Positions 34,164 to 46,239 of a DNA stretch of 64,000 bases are shown here, piece by piece. The DNA lies in assembly GCA_036873755.1 (NCBI GenBank), contig JAVTVY010047994.1:1-64000 (forward strand), written 5' to 3'. Source of the DNA: Hanleya hanleyi. Lineage: Eukaryota; Mollusca; Polyplacophora; Lepidopleurida; Hanleyidae. Every line of letters starts with the position of its first letter. Position 1 is the stretch's first letter. The position numbers were made by a program, and so were the translations under genes. The notes beneath the pieces are model-generated. The model was not told the DNA's origin, searched no databases, and was given only the letters and a program-made list of their open reading frames with translations.

Positions 34164-34862
34164 TGGTTTAAACGCTTATTTCATCTTTTTGCAAACAAGG
34201 AACCTAACTCTGAACGCATATTTCATCTACTCTCCAAACGAAGAATTTAATTGTGAAAGAAAAGTGGAGATACGGAAATATAAGCGAACTCAGAACGAAC
34301 AGCACCTACAACGTATCAGAGAACGAACGACCTCTTTCAGAACGTACTTTATAATCGAGGGGGCACTCAGCAGACGGGAGACCACTCGAGCGCCTCTGTC
34401 TGCTCCTCCCCCACATTTTGAGGGGGCGGCTCCCGTTTACATGTGCAACTCATAGCAAAGAGTCTCACAAGTTGAGAATGACAAGTCCTTGTGAACTTTT
34501 TTTGTCTGATATCTGAAGTTCAAAACTTTTGGTACATTTTAACCCAGGGGCAAAAAAGAACCACATTCATTTTGAGGTCACGACCTGAAATAGCGGAACT
34601 CAGAATAGCGGCCGAGTTTCACCTCATAAATCTTTCTGCCATCTGGAATGACCCCAATATTTCCGGAAATAATTTCCGAAGGAACGTTCGTTCTGAGTTA
34701 TACTCTTCGTTTAGAAATAGGTCACTCTGGCTATTCGTCCAGAAATAGGCTTTTCATTCTGAGTTTGCATTCGAACATCTTGCCGTTTGTTTTCGGTTTG
34801 AGAATACGTTCGGAGTTAAGTTTTTTTTTCATTTGCAGGAATATAAAATGCGTTTAAGACTA
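34164..34862. mobile_element. Inverted-repeat element (MITE-like), about 700 bp
   Basis: The left end (TGGTTTAAACGC, then TTTTTGCAAAC and ACCTAACTCTGAACGCATAT) is matched by the reverse of the right end (GCGTTTAAGAC, TTTGCAGGAA, ACGTTCGGAGTTAAG). The flanks AGTGT on both sides may be a target duplication. The interior has a GC-rich piece (34360-34440) with an internal GAGGGGGC repeat. No transposase. It lies 400 bp from the 3' end of the Toll-like receptor gene. Confidence 0.55.
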
Positions 34863-35259
34863 CAGTGTACATTGTAAGATATGCTGTCTTTTCTGAGTTT
34901 GGCTTTACGTTTTGTAATTGCTAATTTTGACATAAATGGTTCCCCATACATATGGCTAGACAAGCCCACTGGATTTTTTAGCGGAACGTTCCCAGTTTAA
35001 TAAATACAGCTATAGTAGTCATCCGTTAGAAAGTGTGTATTTCATTACTAGTTCCCAGCTTCTAAATGCCATTGAAACAAGTTAAATGCCATTAAAACAA
35101 ATTAGACGATTTGTTCCTTCGTGGTCACGAGTTCCAAACGAATGTTGGATCTGAGGACAATATAATGATAATTGCTCACGAAGATTTTTCAGTGGAGTAG
35201 ATATCCACCTATCGATTTATACCAGTTCGTCTGTTTGGAACATAAATATCACAAAAAGT

Positions 35260-37533
35260 TTAAATGGCTAAATCCCTTGGCTTCACAGCACGGACCAATT
35301 TACTCCAAAATTCGTTTTGTCTCTCCTGGTCTTCTTTGTACATCAGTCGCGTTCGTGTCTTGATGAGGTAATACACAGCAGCTGGTAACCTGCGATATGG
35401 AACGTCTTCTAGACAGACCACGATGACTTTCTGGCTCAATATCAACGCCATAGTAACCTCGTACTCGCACCATGTACTTCCTAGGAGATTTGACGAGAGA
35501 ACTAAGACAACGCAGCGGCTGTTACTTAAACTCCAGGCTACTGCATCAGCGATAGCTACACCTAGGTCGAAGTCACGTTCTCCAATACACAGACAGACTC
35601 CGGTTGATTCCAGTGCTGGGCGAAGTTGATCAATCACCCACTCCCTGTCCTTGTGACTGTAGATTACAAAAGTGTCATACCGATAATCGTCCTCATTGGA
35701 AAACGGTTTGTAATTCTTCACACGCATTTTAGCCGTTTTTAATATCAGGAATAATCGAAACCAACCATACTGCAATTGTCTGCGTCGTTTATACCCCACT
35801 AATATCAGTGCTGATAGAAGAAGCACGGCAACAACGGAAACAATTGCTGCTATGCCAGGATGAATTCCAGAATGACAGTCATCGGATAAGCGCCCAAGAT
35901 TCCTGGTGATGTTTTTCAAATACTCTCCCTTAGTGTTGAAACTACAAATGTAGTCATCAAAGCCCATAAAATGATCCGACTGACCCTCTATCCAAATGAG
36001 GAATTCGAGAGTTTCACATCCGCACACCAAGGGGTTTCCTGTCAAATCGATGAGAGCCCCAGGTTCGTTGTGTGATAATATATCGAACGATTCTCGGAAC
36101 CCCCTAGGTAGACTGCGTATCGTGTTGAAGGAAAGATTTAAGAAGGAAAATTTCATTTGGGTATGTGATTGGACTAGCACGTTGTCTTCTGCAAGAAAAT
36201 TGTGACTGAGATTAACCTTGGGGAATTGAAGAATGTTTCCGGCATCCATAGATGACAAATGATCGATTTGGCAGGACGCCAAATCCAGACTCTCCAGTTT
36301 AGACAGGGATGTTAATGCGGAGGTAGCGTTGCCAGTCCGGAACGAGTGCTTCATATTATTTCCACCAATGAGAAGATATCTCAAAGACGGAAAATGTGCA
36401 AAGGAGTGATATAATAAAGATGATAGCTGACAAAATTGAGCGCGAAGGTACATTAGACGAACGAGCCCAATGACTGGTCCATTAACATCGAAGCTGTTTT
36501 CGCTCATATCGATGTACCTTACATTGTTGTTCGGATAGACACAAGCAGCCACGTCAATCTTCTTCGTAGCAGCATAGACGTCGTTGAGGAAAGCGAATCG
36601 CAGTTGCTTTGGTAGCTGGAATTTTTTGCGACACATCGATTTCATCAGATCTTCAGTACGTTCTAGGATGTTTCTTTCAACATTTGTTGCTTCGGTTTCT
36701 TCCGAGAACGGCTCTAAACACGTCTCATTGAGTGACGGGTAATAGTCCACAACCCTTTGTCGATATTGGTATGATACATCGAAGAAACGGAGGTGTTCAA
36801 GCTTCACGATATCTAAAACTATGCCTCTTTTAAGTGCTTTTGCATTATTGGCTTGAAGTATAAGGCACGTTAAATTACGCACATGGCTAGAAAACCCAGG
36901 ATACAGGGGCACCACGTTATTTCTTGTGAAAACCAGTTTTCTTAGAGGAAAATGTCCGAGAGTCTTGAACAGACCCTTCTTTACACTCTCAAAGGGAGAC
37001 CAATCGCTAGTGTGCTGCAAATCGTCAAGGACAAGAGTTTGTAGATTTGGGGATTTTAGGGACTTCAAGCCATCTGTGGCTCCTTGAACACCGAGTCTCT
37101 TACATAGTCGTATTATTAATGTCCCCAAATTAATTAGGTTAGAAAATGTCGCAGTTTGTATCAGGGACAGGCGTGGCATATCTAGTAGTTCCAGACTAGA
37201 CAGATTTCCCAGGTACCGAAACGTTCCATTTAATATGGTGGATAGGTCCGGTAGGTGCCGGAGTGATAAATCTTGTAGGATAGTCATGTCTTGAAGAAGT
37301 TGTACAAGTTTTGTTGGGGACATCTGCTCACCAGATATTATCAAGTGCGTAGTGCTGTTGGGTAGTCTGTAAATACTCGGTACTTTGGTGAAATCGTTGC
37401 ACGAAAATTCCAGCGCATTTGGCCTTGGGATATACGTACATGTACACGTGGGAGGCAGGTTTTGGACAGGAATAACGGCTTTCACTGTCAGTGAGATTAT
37501 CACAATTAGAATGGCTCTGACTGTGTAAAACAT
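35260..37533 (-). CDS. Toll-like receptor
   Basis: A complete, intronless coding region of about 757 residues. It is a cell-surface or endosomal pattern receptor that would signal through its cytoplasmic TIR domain by binding MyD88-type adaptors. In order, numbered from the chosen Met: signal peptide (1 to about 20), Cys-rich N-cap (CTCTYIP...FSC), a long series of leucine-rich repeats, one C-terminal cysteine cluster (about 500-553, NPLVCGC...YIC...DDC), a membrane helix (about 561-581), a basic stop-transfer (KRRR) and the TIR domain (about 619-750). TIR boxes are all present: YDTFVIYS (box 1), GVCLCIGERDFDLG (box 2) and NEFW (box 3). The BB-loop position usually Pro is Leu. The frame extends 26 codons further upstream, but an acceptor (CTCTCCATTACAG) lies between, and the chosen Met directly precedes the signal peptide. 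That implies an intron in the 5' leader. The single cysteine cluster puts it with vertebrate-like, single-cluster mollusc receptors. Ligand cannot be told. Confidence 0.95.
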   Translation of the reverse strand: MFYTVRAILIVIISLTVKAVIPVQNLPPTCTCTYIPRPNALEFSCNDFTKVPSIYRLPNSTTHLIISGEQMSPTKLVQLLQDMTILQDLSLRHLPDLSTILNGTFRYLGNLSSLELLDMPRLSLIQTATFSNLINLGTLIIRLCKRLGVQGATDGLKSLKSPNLQTLVLDDLQHTSDWSPFESVKKGLFKTLGHFPLRKLVFTRNNVVPLYPGFSSHVRNLTCLILQANNAKALKRGIVLDIVKLEHLRFFDVSYQYRQRVVDYYPSLNETCLEPFSEETEATNVERNILERTEDLMKSMCRKKFQLPKQLRFAFLNDVYAATKKIDVAACVYPNNNVRYIDMSENSFDVNGPVIGLVRLMYLRAQFCQLSSLLYHSFAHFPSLRYLLIGGNNMKHSFRTGNATSALTSLSKLESLDLASCQIDHLSSMDAGNILQFPKVNLSHNFLAEDNVLVQSHTQMKFSFLNLSFNTIRSLPRGFRESFDILSHNEPGALIDLTGNPLVCGCETLEFLIWIEGQSDHFMGFDDYICSFNTKGEYLKNITRNLGRLSDDCHSGIHPGIAAIVSVVAVLLLSALILVGYKRRRQLQYGWFRLFLILKTAKMRVKNYKPFSNEDDYRYDTFVIYSHKDREWVIDQLRPALESTGVCLCIGERDFDLGVAIADAVAWSLSNSRCVVLVLSSNLLGSTWCEYEVTMALILSQKVIVVCLEDVPYRRLPAAVYYLIKTRTRLMYKEDQERQNEFWSKLVRAVKPRDLAI

Positions 37534-37910
37534 CTTCGGTCGATGATGATATATCAGCAAATCTGTAATGGAGAGAAAAACTTTGAGTATTATCTCTCTG
37601 TCCAATCGCACCTTAATCTTTGAACATTTTTATGTCTACAGTGTATATATAATGCATCTGGAAATGTATTACTTTATAAGTGACATAGGACTGGTATCTG
37701 CGAGTCTTACCCTCAGTACAAATTATTGTGATTGCAGTTAACAAGGTGGAGCTTGAAGCGTTTGGTCGCCGTTGGACCTCACAGACTGGTGCATTCGACT
37801 AATATTTCCCCTTTTGGACCGTTCTTTAATATAACGGTCACATAATTCATCACTCTTCATCAGATACTTGATACGACTGTTACATCATGTCTCTTGAATA
37901 TTTGTGGCCA
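37534..37910 (-). promoter_or_regulatory. 5' leader and upstream region of the Toll-like receptor
   Basis: On the minus strand there is an acceptor TTTTCTCTCCATTACAG ending at about 37567, 34 bases before the chosen ATG. Further upstream are an ATTGG (CCAAT-like) box and TATATATA (about 37643). All of this is repeated at 44600-45004, so it moved as a unit. Whether transcription starts at this TATA or further upstream beyond the inferred intron is unknown. Confidence 0.4.
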
Positions 37911-40900
37911 TGGCTAGGGGTCGTGTGGTCATGAAGGTGGTCGTTGTGCCACGTTTGACTGTATGCTGGTTTTCTGCATTCTCACGGCATCAGATGGTAC
38001 ACTTCCTACTCTCAGTCATACCGACAGTTAGAAGGTTAAAACTCCTGACAAAGGGATCCTTTTCTGCAGACCGTTACATTCAAAGATCCGTTACTACCAT
38101 TCTATGATAAGCGTGTCGAGAAAAGACTATTTCTTTCTATTTTCGCTGTGATGTAGCTGATGTTTTGAATCGCCTCAAATACCCTCCCCCCCCCCCCCCA
38201 TGCCTCGATGTTTACTAAAACAACTGGAGGAAGGTTGTTCTCCATCATGTTTCGCCCACATAGCTTAGCCAATGGGATGGCGGGTCTCCCGAATAGGATC
38301 GGTGGGCGTTGTTTTCTAATTATTCCATATAAAAATTAGCCACAATTTGAGGAGTGGGGAAACCCGTACAGCAAACATGCTTCTGTTCATATAGGCATTC
38401 TTTTATGTGAAATAGGTCATACTGAGACATGACCGTAGAAATCTACACACGAAATTAAAACTAAGTTTAATCAGTTCATTCAAATTGTTGAAGAGTTAGA
38501 AGAGACTATTCACTATTATCCCACATACAGGTGATAATTTCGTATTCGCTTTCCTCTTCTGTGAGAGGTCACACTTGTATTTAGCTTTGCATCTATTACA
38601 GTTGGATCTGTTGAGGTGAGGAAAAGGCTCCAAAGACAGTGCCACTGCACTGTAGCTCATCTGGCTGTAACTGGAGAAAGTAGTTGTAAGAAATTTTTAC
38701 TAAAGAACTGCAATAGATGAGTTTCTAACTTGTGTGCCCCTGAACATTAAATGGAAACGTAGTCCGTCGATTTCACAGGAGTTCGAGCTGCAAATACATG
38801 ATTGTATTTGGATGTTATGGAATAAAGGCAATTATACCAAAATATAACGTGTGATTAAACTGCTTTAGCCAACGAAACTTGTGACTGCTGTTTTGATCGT
38901 CATGAAAGTCGACGCCAATTATTAAATGTACATCGAGCTGAAGTGTTATAAGCCAATTTGTCCATAAACGGGTAATGTTAAAGCTCTGTACTTTTGGACG
39001 TTATGTTCAACGTACCCATACTGACTGCAGCGTTATCTATACACTAGGGGAGTATCATTGTGCTCCATAACTCTGGCACTCGAGTATGCTCTCTGGCCCC
39101 CGGATGATGCCGTTTACGGCTCCAGTTATACATTAATTTTATGTCTGCTATTGTTACATTTGGCAAGAAGGTGCAAGAAGGGAAACACTTTAACATACAT
39201 AAAAGGAAAATCATTTCATACGTTTTCTCTGGGTTGCGGGTAGAATTTGACACATTTTCATATATTTTATGGAGTTTTTCAGAAAAAACTGAAGAAGGTT
39301 TAAGGAGGATTGCACGTCTTTCCTTTTCAATTTCAATAGCTCACAAGTCTCCTGTAATAATGACACGAGTGTGCCCATTTAGAAAATATATACTTTTACA
39401 GGGTTATTGTTAACGATTTTACATCTATTTACGGCCGAAGATCCGAACCCATGCCTGTTTTTAGCCGCACATCATTTAGGTGTGGAATGCACCCTATGGT
39501 GCTGTCTTAAGGGGAGATGATACCAGAAAGCGCAATAAAACTATACGACAAGGTTTTTAATAATAAATGTAAAACTAAATATGAGATCTTCATCAAAATT
39601 TACATATTAGGAAGCCAGCTTATAATGTATATAAAGCACACCTAAAATCGATTTAAATATGAAATAAATCAGCAAATTATGACACCAAGCTTTTCCGAAC
39701 TATCAATCGTTTGTGTATATTTCAGTGCACCACCTTAAAATAAACTGCGGTAAATCCTCAAAATATATGTGGACTACAGAATAGAAGAGAGAAAATGAAG
39801 ACATTATAAAAAGTCATAGCATGACTTGTTTGCAAATAATTTTAATTACACTAAGTTATCTGATCATGCCAGTTATTTCTACATGTATATCTGATTATTC
39901 TCACAATAAATGTGTAGGCCTACGGCAATAATTTCTTGCTAAATATTTTCAAACTAACTAAATTTGGATTTAGGAATCATTGCCTTTGTTTACAATTTGT
40001 GTAGATTGATGCATCAGGTCTCGTTTGATTATTGCTTTGATCATTTTGAAAGACCACACCACATCTGTAATTTTCACCATACTATATACAAAAGAAAACT
40101 TTGAATACTGCATATGGTAATCAGATTTCTCACTCGGTGCTGTTGTTCAGCCCGAGGCGAAACGTGTAAAATTTAATCACGCCAAACCCTGAAAGAAAAA
40201 AAGAAGCCAAAACAAAAAAATCGATCTGGAACAGGGGATCTGGCTCAGGCTGACCATAAAATGTATATCCAAAACGTCTACAGACTTTCCTCTGATACTG
40301 TTGATCATTTTAATATCTGTGTCTTTATTTAATATCTTCGGGGCTTCATCAAATTGTTCCACAAAAAGAGTGCGTCAAACTTCGCCATGCTTCCGATTTT
40401 CCGATTTTCGATTTTCGGCCATATTGCACTCTGATGACAGGTGTTAGCTGACTTTTCATTGGACCAGTCGGTCAACTTCCGCCAGTTTAAGCCAATCAAA
40501 AGGAGCGTAACATTACAACAACTGCACATGCTATACCAAAGCTGCCGATCAGGATGGAAGATATCGAAGATTAAAGTGCACGACTGAAATTCGCTTTTAG
40601 AATGCAGCTCAAGTCAGGGACATATCATGGTAAATTGGTTCAAAATCATGAAATACAACCAAATTCCGAAGAAAATATTAAAAGCTCGATTTCAAGCACC
40701 TACCTACCTGTGAGAAAAATACGATACTGAATTGTCCGGCCAATCAGATGGGAGATCACTCGAACGTCACAAGGCAATATAGCCAATCGGGAAGCTGATC
40801 ATGCGTGATCGGTGAATGATCCAGTTGAGGGACCGACTACAATTTTCATTACAGCCCGTACAGCACATACGCGGACAAGCTGTTTATTAACATAAATTAC

Positions 40901-41000
40901 AGTTTCAGTGTTAATATTCGACCCTTAATCATTCTAATATTCTATTCTATTCCTGCCTTCTCAAGGTAGATGTTTACTAACTATTTGTTCTCGTATCATC
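37911..41000. other. No recognised gene
   Basis: AT-rich intergenic sequence with a C-run at 38186-38200. Small overlapping frames (37904-38107, 39044-39413, 40177-40529) have no recognised domain. A TGTAGCTCATCTGGCTG piece near 38650 resembles, in reverse, the CAGATGAGCTAAAAAC end at 42030. Confidence 0.4.
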
Positions 41001-41004
41001 CACA

Positions 41005-42045
41005 AGTTCTGTACGGAACAGTGCCATTGCACTAAGGGGTCACCTCAATATTCCCTTCGAAAATTCGATGTTTTTATTCGACCACCGGTATTCCTTTCAA
41101 TTACCGATCAAGGTTTCATGGAGAAATTTTCCTGCACAACTAGGACCCAAGAGAAACATTCCTACACAAATTGAGAAAGATTCATGCAGTAGATCCCTCG
41201 ATCCCAAGATTTAGCAATAACATTTTTTCCAAGATGGCCGCCCGGTGGCCATATTGAATTTTCAAATAAGACAAAAAACATATCTAAACTCAAAGGAGGA
41301 CCTGTGTATCAATGTAAGGGGGACATTTTTACAAACTTTGAGAATGATTCGTTCAATAGTTCCAAAGATTTAATATATAAAAAAAAACATTTTCAAGATG
41401 GTCACGTGGTGGCATTTTTGAATTCTCGAATTGGACTAAACAGCAAATATTACAGAAATATCCCCAAGGGGAATCTCTGTACCAAATTTAAGAAGCTCCA
41501 TGCAGTAGTTCCCAAGAATTTGCAATAGCAATGTTTTAATAGGGAAAATTCAAGATGGCTGCCTCGCGACCATATTGAATTTTTGAATCGGACCAAAGAG
41601 GCAAATTGCACAACAGGACCCAATAGGAACATTTATACAAAATTAGAGAAAGATTCATGAAGTAGTTCCCGAGATTTACCAATAAAAATGTTTTTAAGAT
41701 GGCCGCCTGGCGGCCATATTGAATATTCAAATTGGACTAAAGTACACATGTTGTACAACTAGATCCATGAAGTAGTTATCGAAAAATAATGATGACAAGA
41801 TTTCACTGGCAAATTAAGATGGCCGCCATGGCAGCCATATTTAAAGTCATATCGACACCGCATGAACAAATTCTGGTGTACTCATTGGGGGGAACATGCA
41901 TGCCAAGTTTCAGCTTAATCAGCCAAGCGGTTTCAGAGAAGAAGATGTTTACGGACGACGCACGATGGACGACTGACGACGGACGACGGACAATCAGGCC
42001 ATGACATTAGCCAATCGGGCCTTCGGCCCAGATGAGCTAAAAACT
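41005..42045 (+). repeat. Tandem repeat F with AAGATGGCCGCC, and its end module
   Basis: Five diverged units of roughly 120-165 bp, each with AAGATGG(C/T)(C/T)GCC...GGCCATATTGAAT at 41232, 41396, 41552, 41697 and 41818, and between them CATGCAGTAGTTCCC-like and AATTGAGAAAGATTCATG-like blocks. The last unit runs into ACGGACGAC repeats and ends CCTTCGGCCCAGATGAGCTAAAAAC. I know this combination as a common dispersed repeat in bivalve and gastropod genomes. The core resembles the YY1 site (AAGATGGCGGC). Confidence 0.75.
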
Positions 42046-42099
42046 TGATAAATTATATAGGAGCTAGGTGGTAGGAGCCGGGAGGCCATGTCGGACAGC

Positions 42100-43150
42100 T
42101 ACAATAAAGAGGTAGTTTGGATACACCGCGTAGGGTAATCTTGAAGCTGAAAATTGTAGAAAAGCGGGTCACTTACAGTGTTGTCTCTGATACTTTTGCT
42201 GCTGTTCTTCTTGTTGTTGCAGAGGTTTGCCAAATTTGACAGGTTCAGCGTGCGATATTGTAGGGTAATAGCAATACTATATTTGAGAAACCATAACTCG
42301 AAACAAGGATAGGAGTTGGGGTTAATAAATTGTGTTAAGCTACTCTTAAGCTACCGATCTGCAATGGTTATCAGACATGGATAACATCTACCACTTTGCT
42401 AGAATTTGGTACCGTTTGCTGAAATTGACGGTCACATGATCCATGAACTATGCTGGTTACAATTTTACTATAGTTGCATGGATTCTTGCTATCTTTTCGT
42501 CCTATTTTCCTATACAGTCTTGATCCAAATTTGAACATTGAGAGACCAATGTAGATGTTGTTCTGGAACTTCGGGCGAATACCACGGGTATTCTTCTACT
42601 ATTCGTGAATATCCCACGGATTTTTTTCTTGCTTTAGCTTTCATCGACAATCTACCTGTACTGGAAATCGAATAGGGTATCATTTCAGGTCTCCTATCGT
42701 TAATCTGTGTGATATCATGGAAGCGTCAAGACGTATCAGAAAATATTTTCACCGACAAAAGTGATGTCTATTTTTACTATTTTTACTGTAACTTTCGCGA
42801 CCAATTTTTGTCATTGGCTTCTTTTCTGTATCCTGTTTCCCCTTCAGTCGTCAGTCGTTGTCGAAAAATGGCTTGATATATCCGGGTCAAAAAGTGTTGT
42901 AAACCAGAACTCAAAGTATTGTCTCATTCTGTCAGAAGGGTTGCTTCCACCTACTTGAGGTTCATCCTTAAAACTGTATGGCCAAGCCGCACAGATTTTT
43001 GTTCATGGATCTCATGTGAAATTATGCGTAGATTACTGATAAAAATCATAATAAAGTGATTCACTGTTCGACTTTCATTACAGGTAAATTGTCAACAAAA
43101 GTGCAATAAATCACGAGCTACGGTTGCTTTTTAGTCGCCAGACGTCGTCA
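42100..43150. repeat. Paralogous block, SINE-free copy
   Basis: Collinear with 46240-47540. Shared blocks include GTTGTTGCAG, CGAAACAAGG, TTGTGTTA(A/T)GC, CTATCTTTTCGTCCTATTTT and CTCCTATCGTTAATCTGTGTG. Contains the uninterrupted site (CATAACTCGAAACAAGG, about 42291) where the partner has a SINE. Confidence 0.8.
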
Positions 43151-44570
43151 ATTTTCCCCACCTCTTGCAAAAAGCCAAAAAGTTAAAAGTTACAGCATTT
43201 GGACACACCAACTATTACCACCACACTCAGTCCCTCAAATCGAATGAGCTGTGCACAACGAGCTTCTTGGTATCAGTGAATTAACGGTGTTCTGTCGTTA
43301 TAATCTAGTCACCGCATTTTTTATTATTACGTCCAGCAATAATCATTCTTATTCATCTAGACCTGGAGTGCTCGGATCGATTTACAAATTTGCTGTTACA
43401 ATCCCCTCATCCCTCCCCTCTCGCATTATTTTTTTTATAATAGAGTTGATAGTTTCTCCCCACAACCTCTCGTTATAAGAAACTACTCAATTCATGACTA
43501 TTCCAGTGAAGATATATCCGACAATTATGTTGTTGGTCACTATTTTTCTCTAATTTATATCAATAAATGTCGCGGATAGATCTTCCCGAGAAATCTCGCT
43601 CGATTTAGGAGGCAAGGTACCCGAATGTACCAGTATGGCATATAGAGTGATTAGAATCCAGTTTCCCCTCTGAGACACACAGTTGACATGTGTGCTAAAC
43701 ATTTGCATTCTGCGCTGTTAATGGGGAATTTTGATGCCGCTTTCTGCTACAGAAAATTTTCGCTTCCCTTGCCCCTGAAAACGAAAACGTGTTATCAATA
43801 CTATAACACTGCTACTATAAGAAATTGGTTAAACGACAAAGGAAACTCACCTACCCTGAATGAACCACTTGCGTATGAAAGATACAAAAATAGAAGGTAC
43901 ATTATCCAGTAAGTTACACGTTAGTATGCCTCTCGGGAAACCGTTGTACAGAATCTTACCCGAGTTCGGCCAAATGCGTTTGTCTTATTCGCCGTTGCTG
44001 TCAATCCGGTGTATCAGAGAAATCAAAGTAAATACACAGCTTTGTCCGCCAAACTTCCTTATTGGTTATTGAGAATGTGGTTCAAGTAAAGAACAAGCTG
44101 AAAGTCATATTCGATCACACGCTCAAGGCCCTGGATATGAGATATTATGCAGTGAAAAGACAACTATCACACTCGGATCATGTTTCTGTTTTTTTCATCC
44201 GGTCAGTAAAAAATCTTCGTGATCTATCTTCCGGATGACAGTGTTAATAGTCTTCTTTACAATAATTGTATTGATAGCCTCTCCGTGTTTGTTTGATAGA
44301 TCAATGTCCGGATAGGATTTCTGAAACATTTGAATTCGAATGGTGCATTTGAAGTTTTCAGGAAGTTTTCAGAGTTGCTCCGTCATTTTATGACGTAAGA
44401 GCTTTACTAGTGTTGCATTATGATCGACCTAGAATTTCGTATTGTATAGTACAAAATGCAAACGACAGGCCCACCAGTAGACTGTGGCTGATCACTCAGG
44501 TCAATATGTACTATAGCTTATGAATTGAAAAAAAATTAACGACAAATATATCACCGTTGAATATTATATG
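43151..44570. other. No recognised gene
   Basis: Several overlapping small frames (43251-43478, 43688-44072), none with a known domain or splice context. Confidence 0.35.
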
Positions 44571-44574
44571 TCGA

Positions 44575-45004
44575 GAGATTATCACAATTAGAATGGCGCT
44601 GACTGTGTTATACATGTTCGATCGATGATGATGATATATCAGCAAATCTGTAATTGAGAAAAAACTTTGAATATTATGTCTCTGTCCAATCGCACCTTAA
44701 TCTTTGAACATTTTGATGTCTACAGTGTATATATAAATATATATTGCATCTGGAAATTTATTACATTATAAGTGTCATAGGACTGGTATCTGCTAGTCCC
44801 AGAATCGTACCCTCAGTACAAATTATTGTGATTGCAGTTAACAAGGTGGAAAATTAACACCTTTGGTCGTCGTCGGACCTCACAGACTTGTGCATTCTAA
44901 TATTTTCCCCGTTTGACCCGTTCGTTAATATAACGGTCACATATAGTTCATCACTCTTCTTCAGATACTTGATCTGACTTACATCATTTCTCTTGAATAT
45001 TTGT
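44575..45004 (-). pseudogene. Truncated duplicate of the Toll-like receptor 5' end
   Basis: Matches 37493-37905 over about 410-430 bp at high identity. On the minus strand it keeps the TATA region, the ATTGG box, the leader acceptor (CTCAATTACAG) and an ATG with the first 14 codons of the signal peptide (frame MYNTVSAILIVIIS). The similarity then stops abruptly at 44575 and the frame runs into unrelated sequence. The receptor body is missing. A broken gene copy or a moved promoter. Confidence 0.85.
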
Positions 45005-45830
45005 ATGCAGTGTCGCTCTAGCCAGGTCATTCACATGAAGTATTCACATGAACATCTACAATAAATATATACTTCAAATAAGCCATTTTTGGTTCTTTGG
45101 ATGCATTAAGCAATTAGAATATTGACCTGCTCAGTACTTCTTGTCCTTACAGATGAAAACTGAACCTGTGACATTAATATGATTAATAATGTAGTATTGA
45201 AGAATGGGAATGGCGTTGGGAATATATCTAGACATTCACAGTCTAGCAGGTCTTTTGTTCCAACTGCGGTAAAAGAGACTGTCTTATCTTACATACAGTA
45301 GGCACTCTCATACGATTCTTTTTGTGTATCAAGTTGATAAGCTGATTAACAATCAGCAAACCAAGGTATATTAAATCTCTAAAATAATGCCTCCCAGCAT
45401 TCAGGTTCTGTCAACGACCAGTGATGTTGTAGGAATATATATTTCATATACAGAGCCGCGAGTTATCATCAGTTTGTTATAACCTGAGTTACAGGAATTG
45501 TATTTCAGCAACGATGGTAAAATATAAAATATCAATTTACTTGCAGTCCTAATGGCGGTACCTGAAGGAAGTTTCACCCAGAGATGGAATATACATCACA
45601 ACTTAGATGGTAGTTGTCCTTAAAATTGGTATGCAAGATAAGCTGCTGTCTTTTGACAATTTAGATGTATTTCGCATACGGAAAGGAAACCGAAAATTTT
45701 AATCCGCGCGTCGTCGATAGCATGTGTTGTCCGCTTGGGTTTATCAAGTGCCAGATAGCAGTGTGGGGAACGATGTTCAGTTTTTTCTTATTCTTGCTAA
45801 TAATGATGGTGTCAATACTTGTCAATATAT
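45005..45830. other. No recognised gene
   Basis: AT-rich sequence without recognisable repeat or coding signal. Confidence 0.4.
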
Positions 45831-45835
45831 AGTCA

Positions 45836-45960
45836 AATCTGCCCCAAGAGATCCCCCTTGGAAAACCTCTGCCTCAAGAGACCACCTTTGGGGAAAAACG
45901 ACATCAAGAGACCACCATCGGGAATAACCTGCCTCAAGAGACCACCATTAGGAAACATAG
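45836..45960. repeat. Minisatellite of about 30 bp, four copies
   Basis: Repeats of (C)TCAAGAGA(C)CACC(A/T)T(T/C)(A/G)GG-AAA. Frames over it on both strands simply reflect the repeat (LKRPPLGK on the plus strand). Confidence 0.8.
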
Positions 45961-46239
45961 TTGTCGCACAGGAAAGGTTATTTCTTAATAAAGGAAGTAA
46001 AAAAATAAGAAACAACATCAGAGGTAAATTCTTCAGAAGTTTTCCTCGTTTCGTCATACATAACAAGGTTCGTGTATTTATGCTAACAGAACGATATACC
46101 AGTTACTACTCCCACTATCGATGATATTACTGACACAAATGGGGGACATGCTCTTGTGCCAGACGATCGAGGCGGTCGCGTTTGAAAGCTTGCTTTAAAA
46201 GTCATGTCGTCCAATATGTTCACAAGAACAGTTACAATA

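Noticed and set aside
37534..37611. Upstream Met at 37611 as the receptor start
   Set aside because: A splice acceptor and non-signal-peptide sequence lie between it and the Met that begins the signal peptide.
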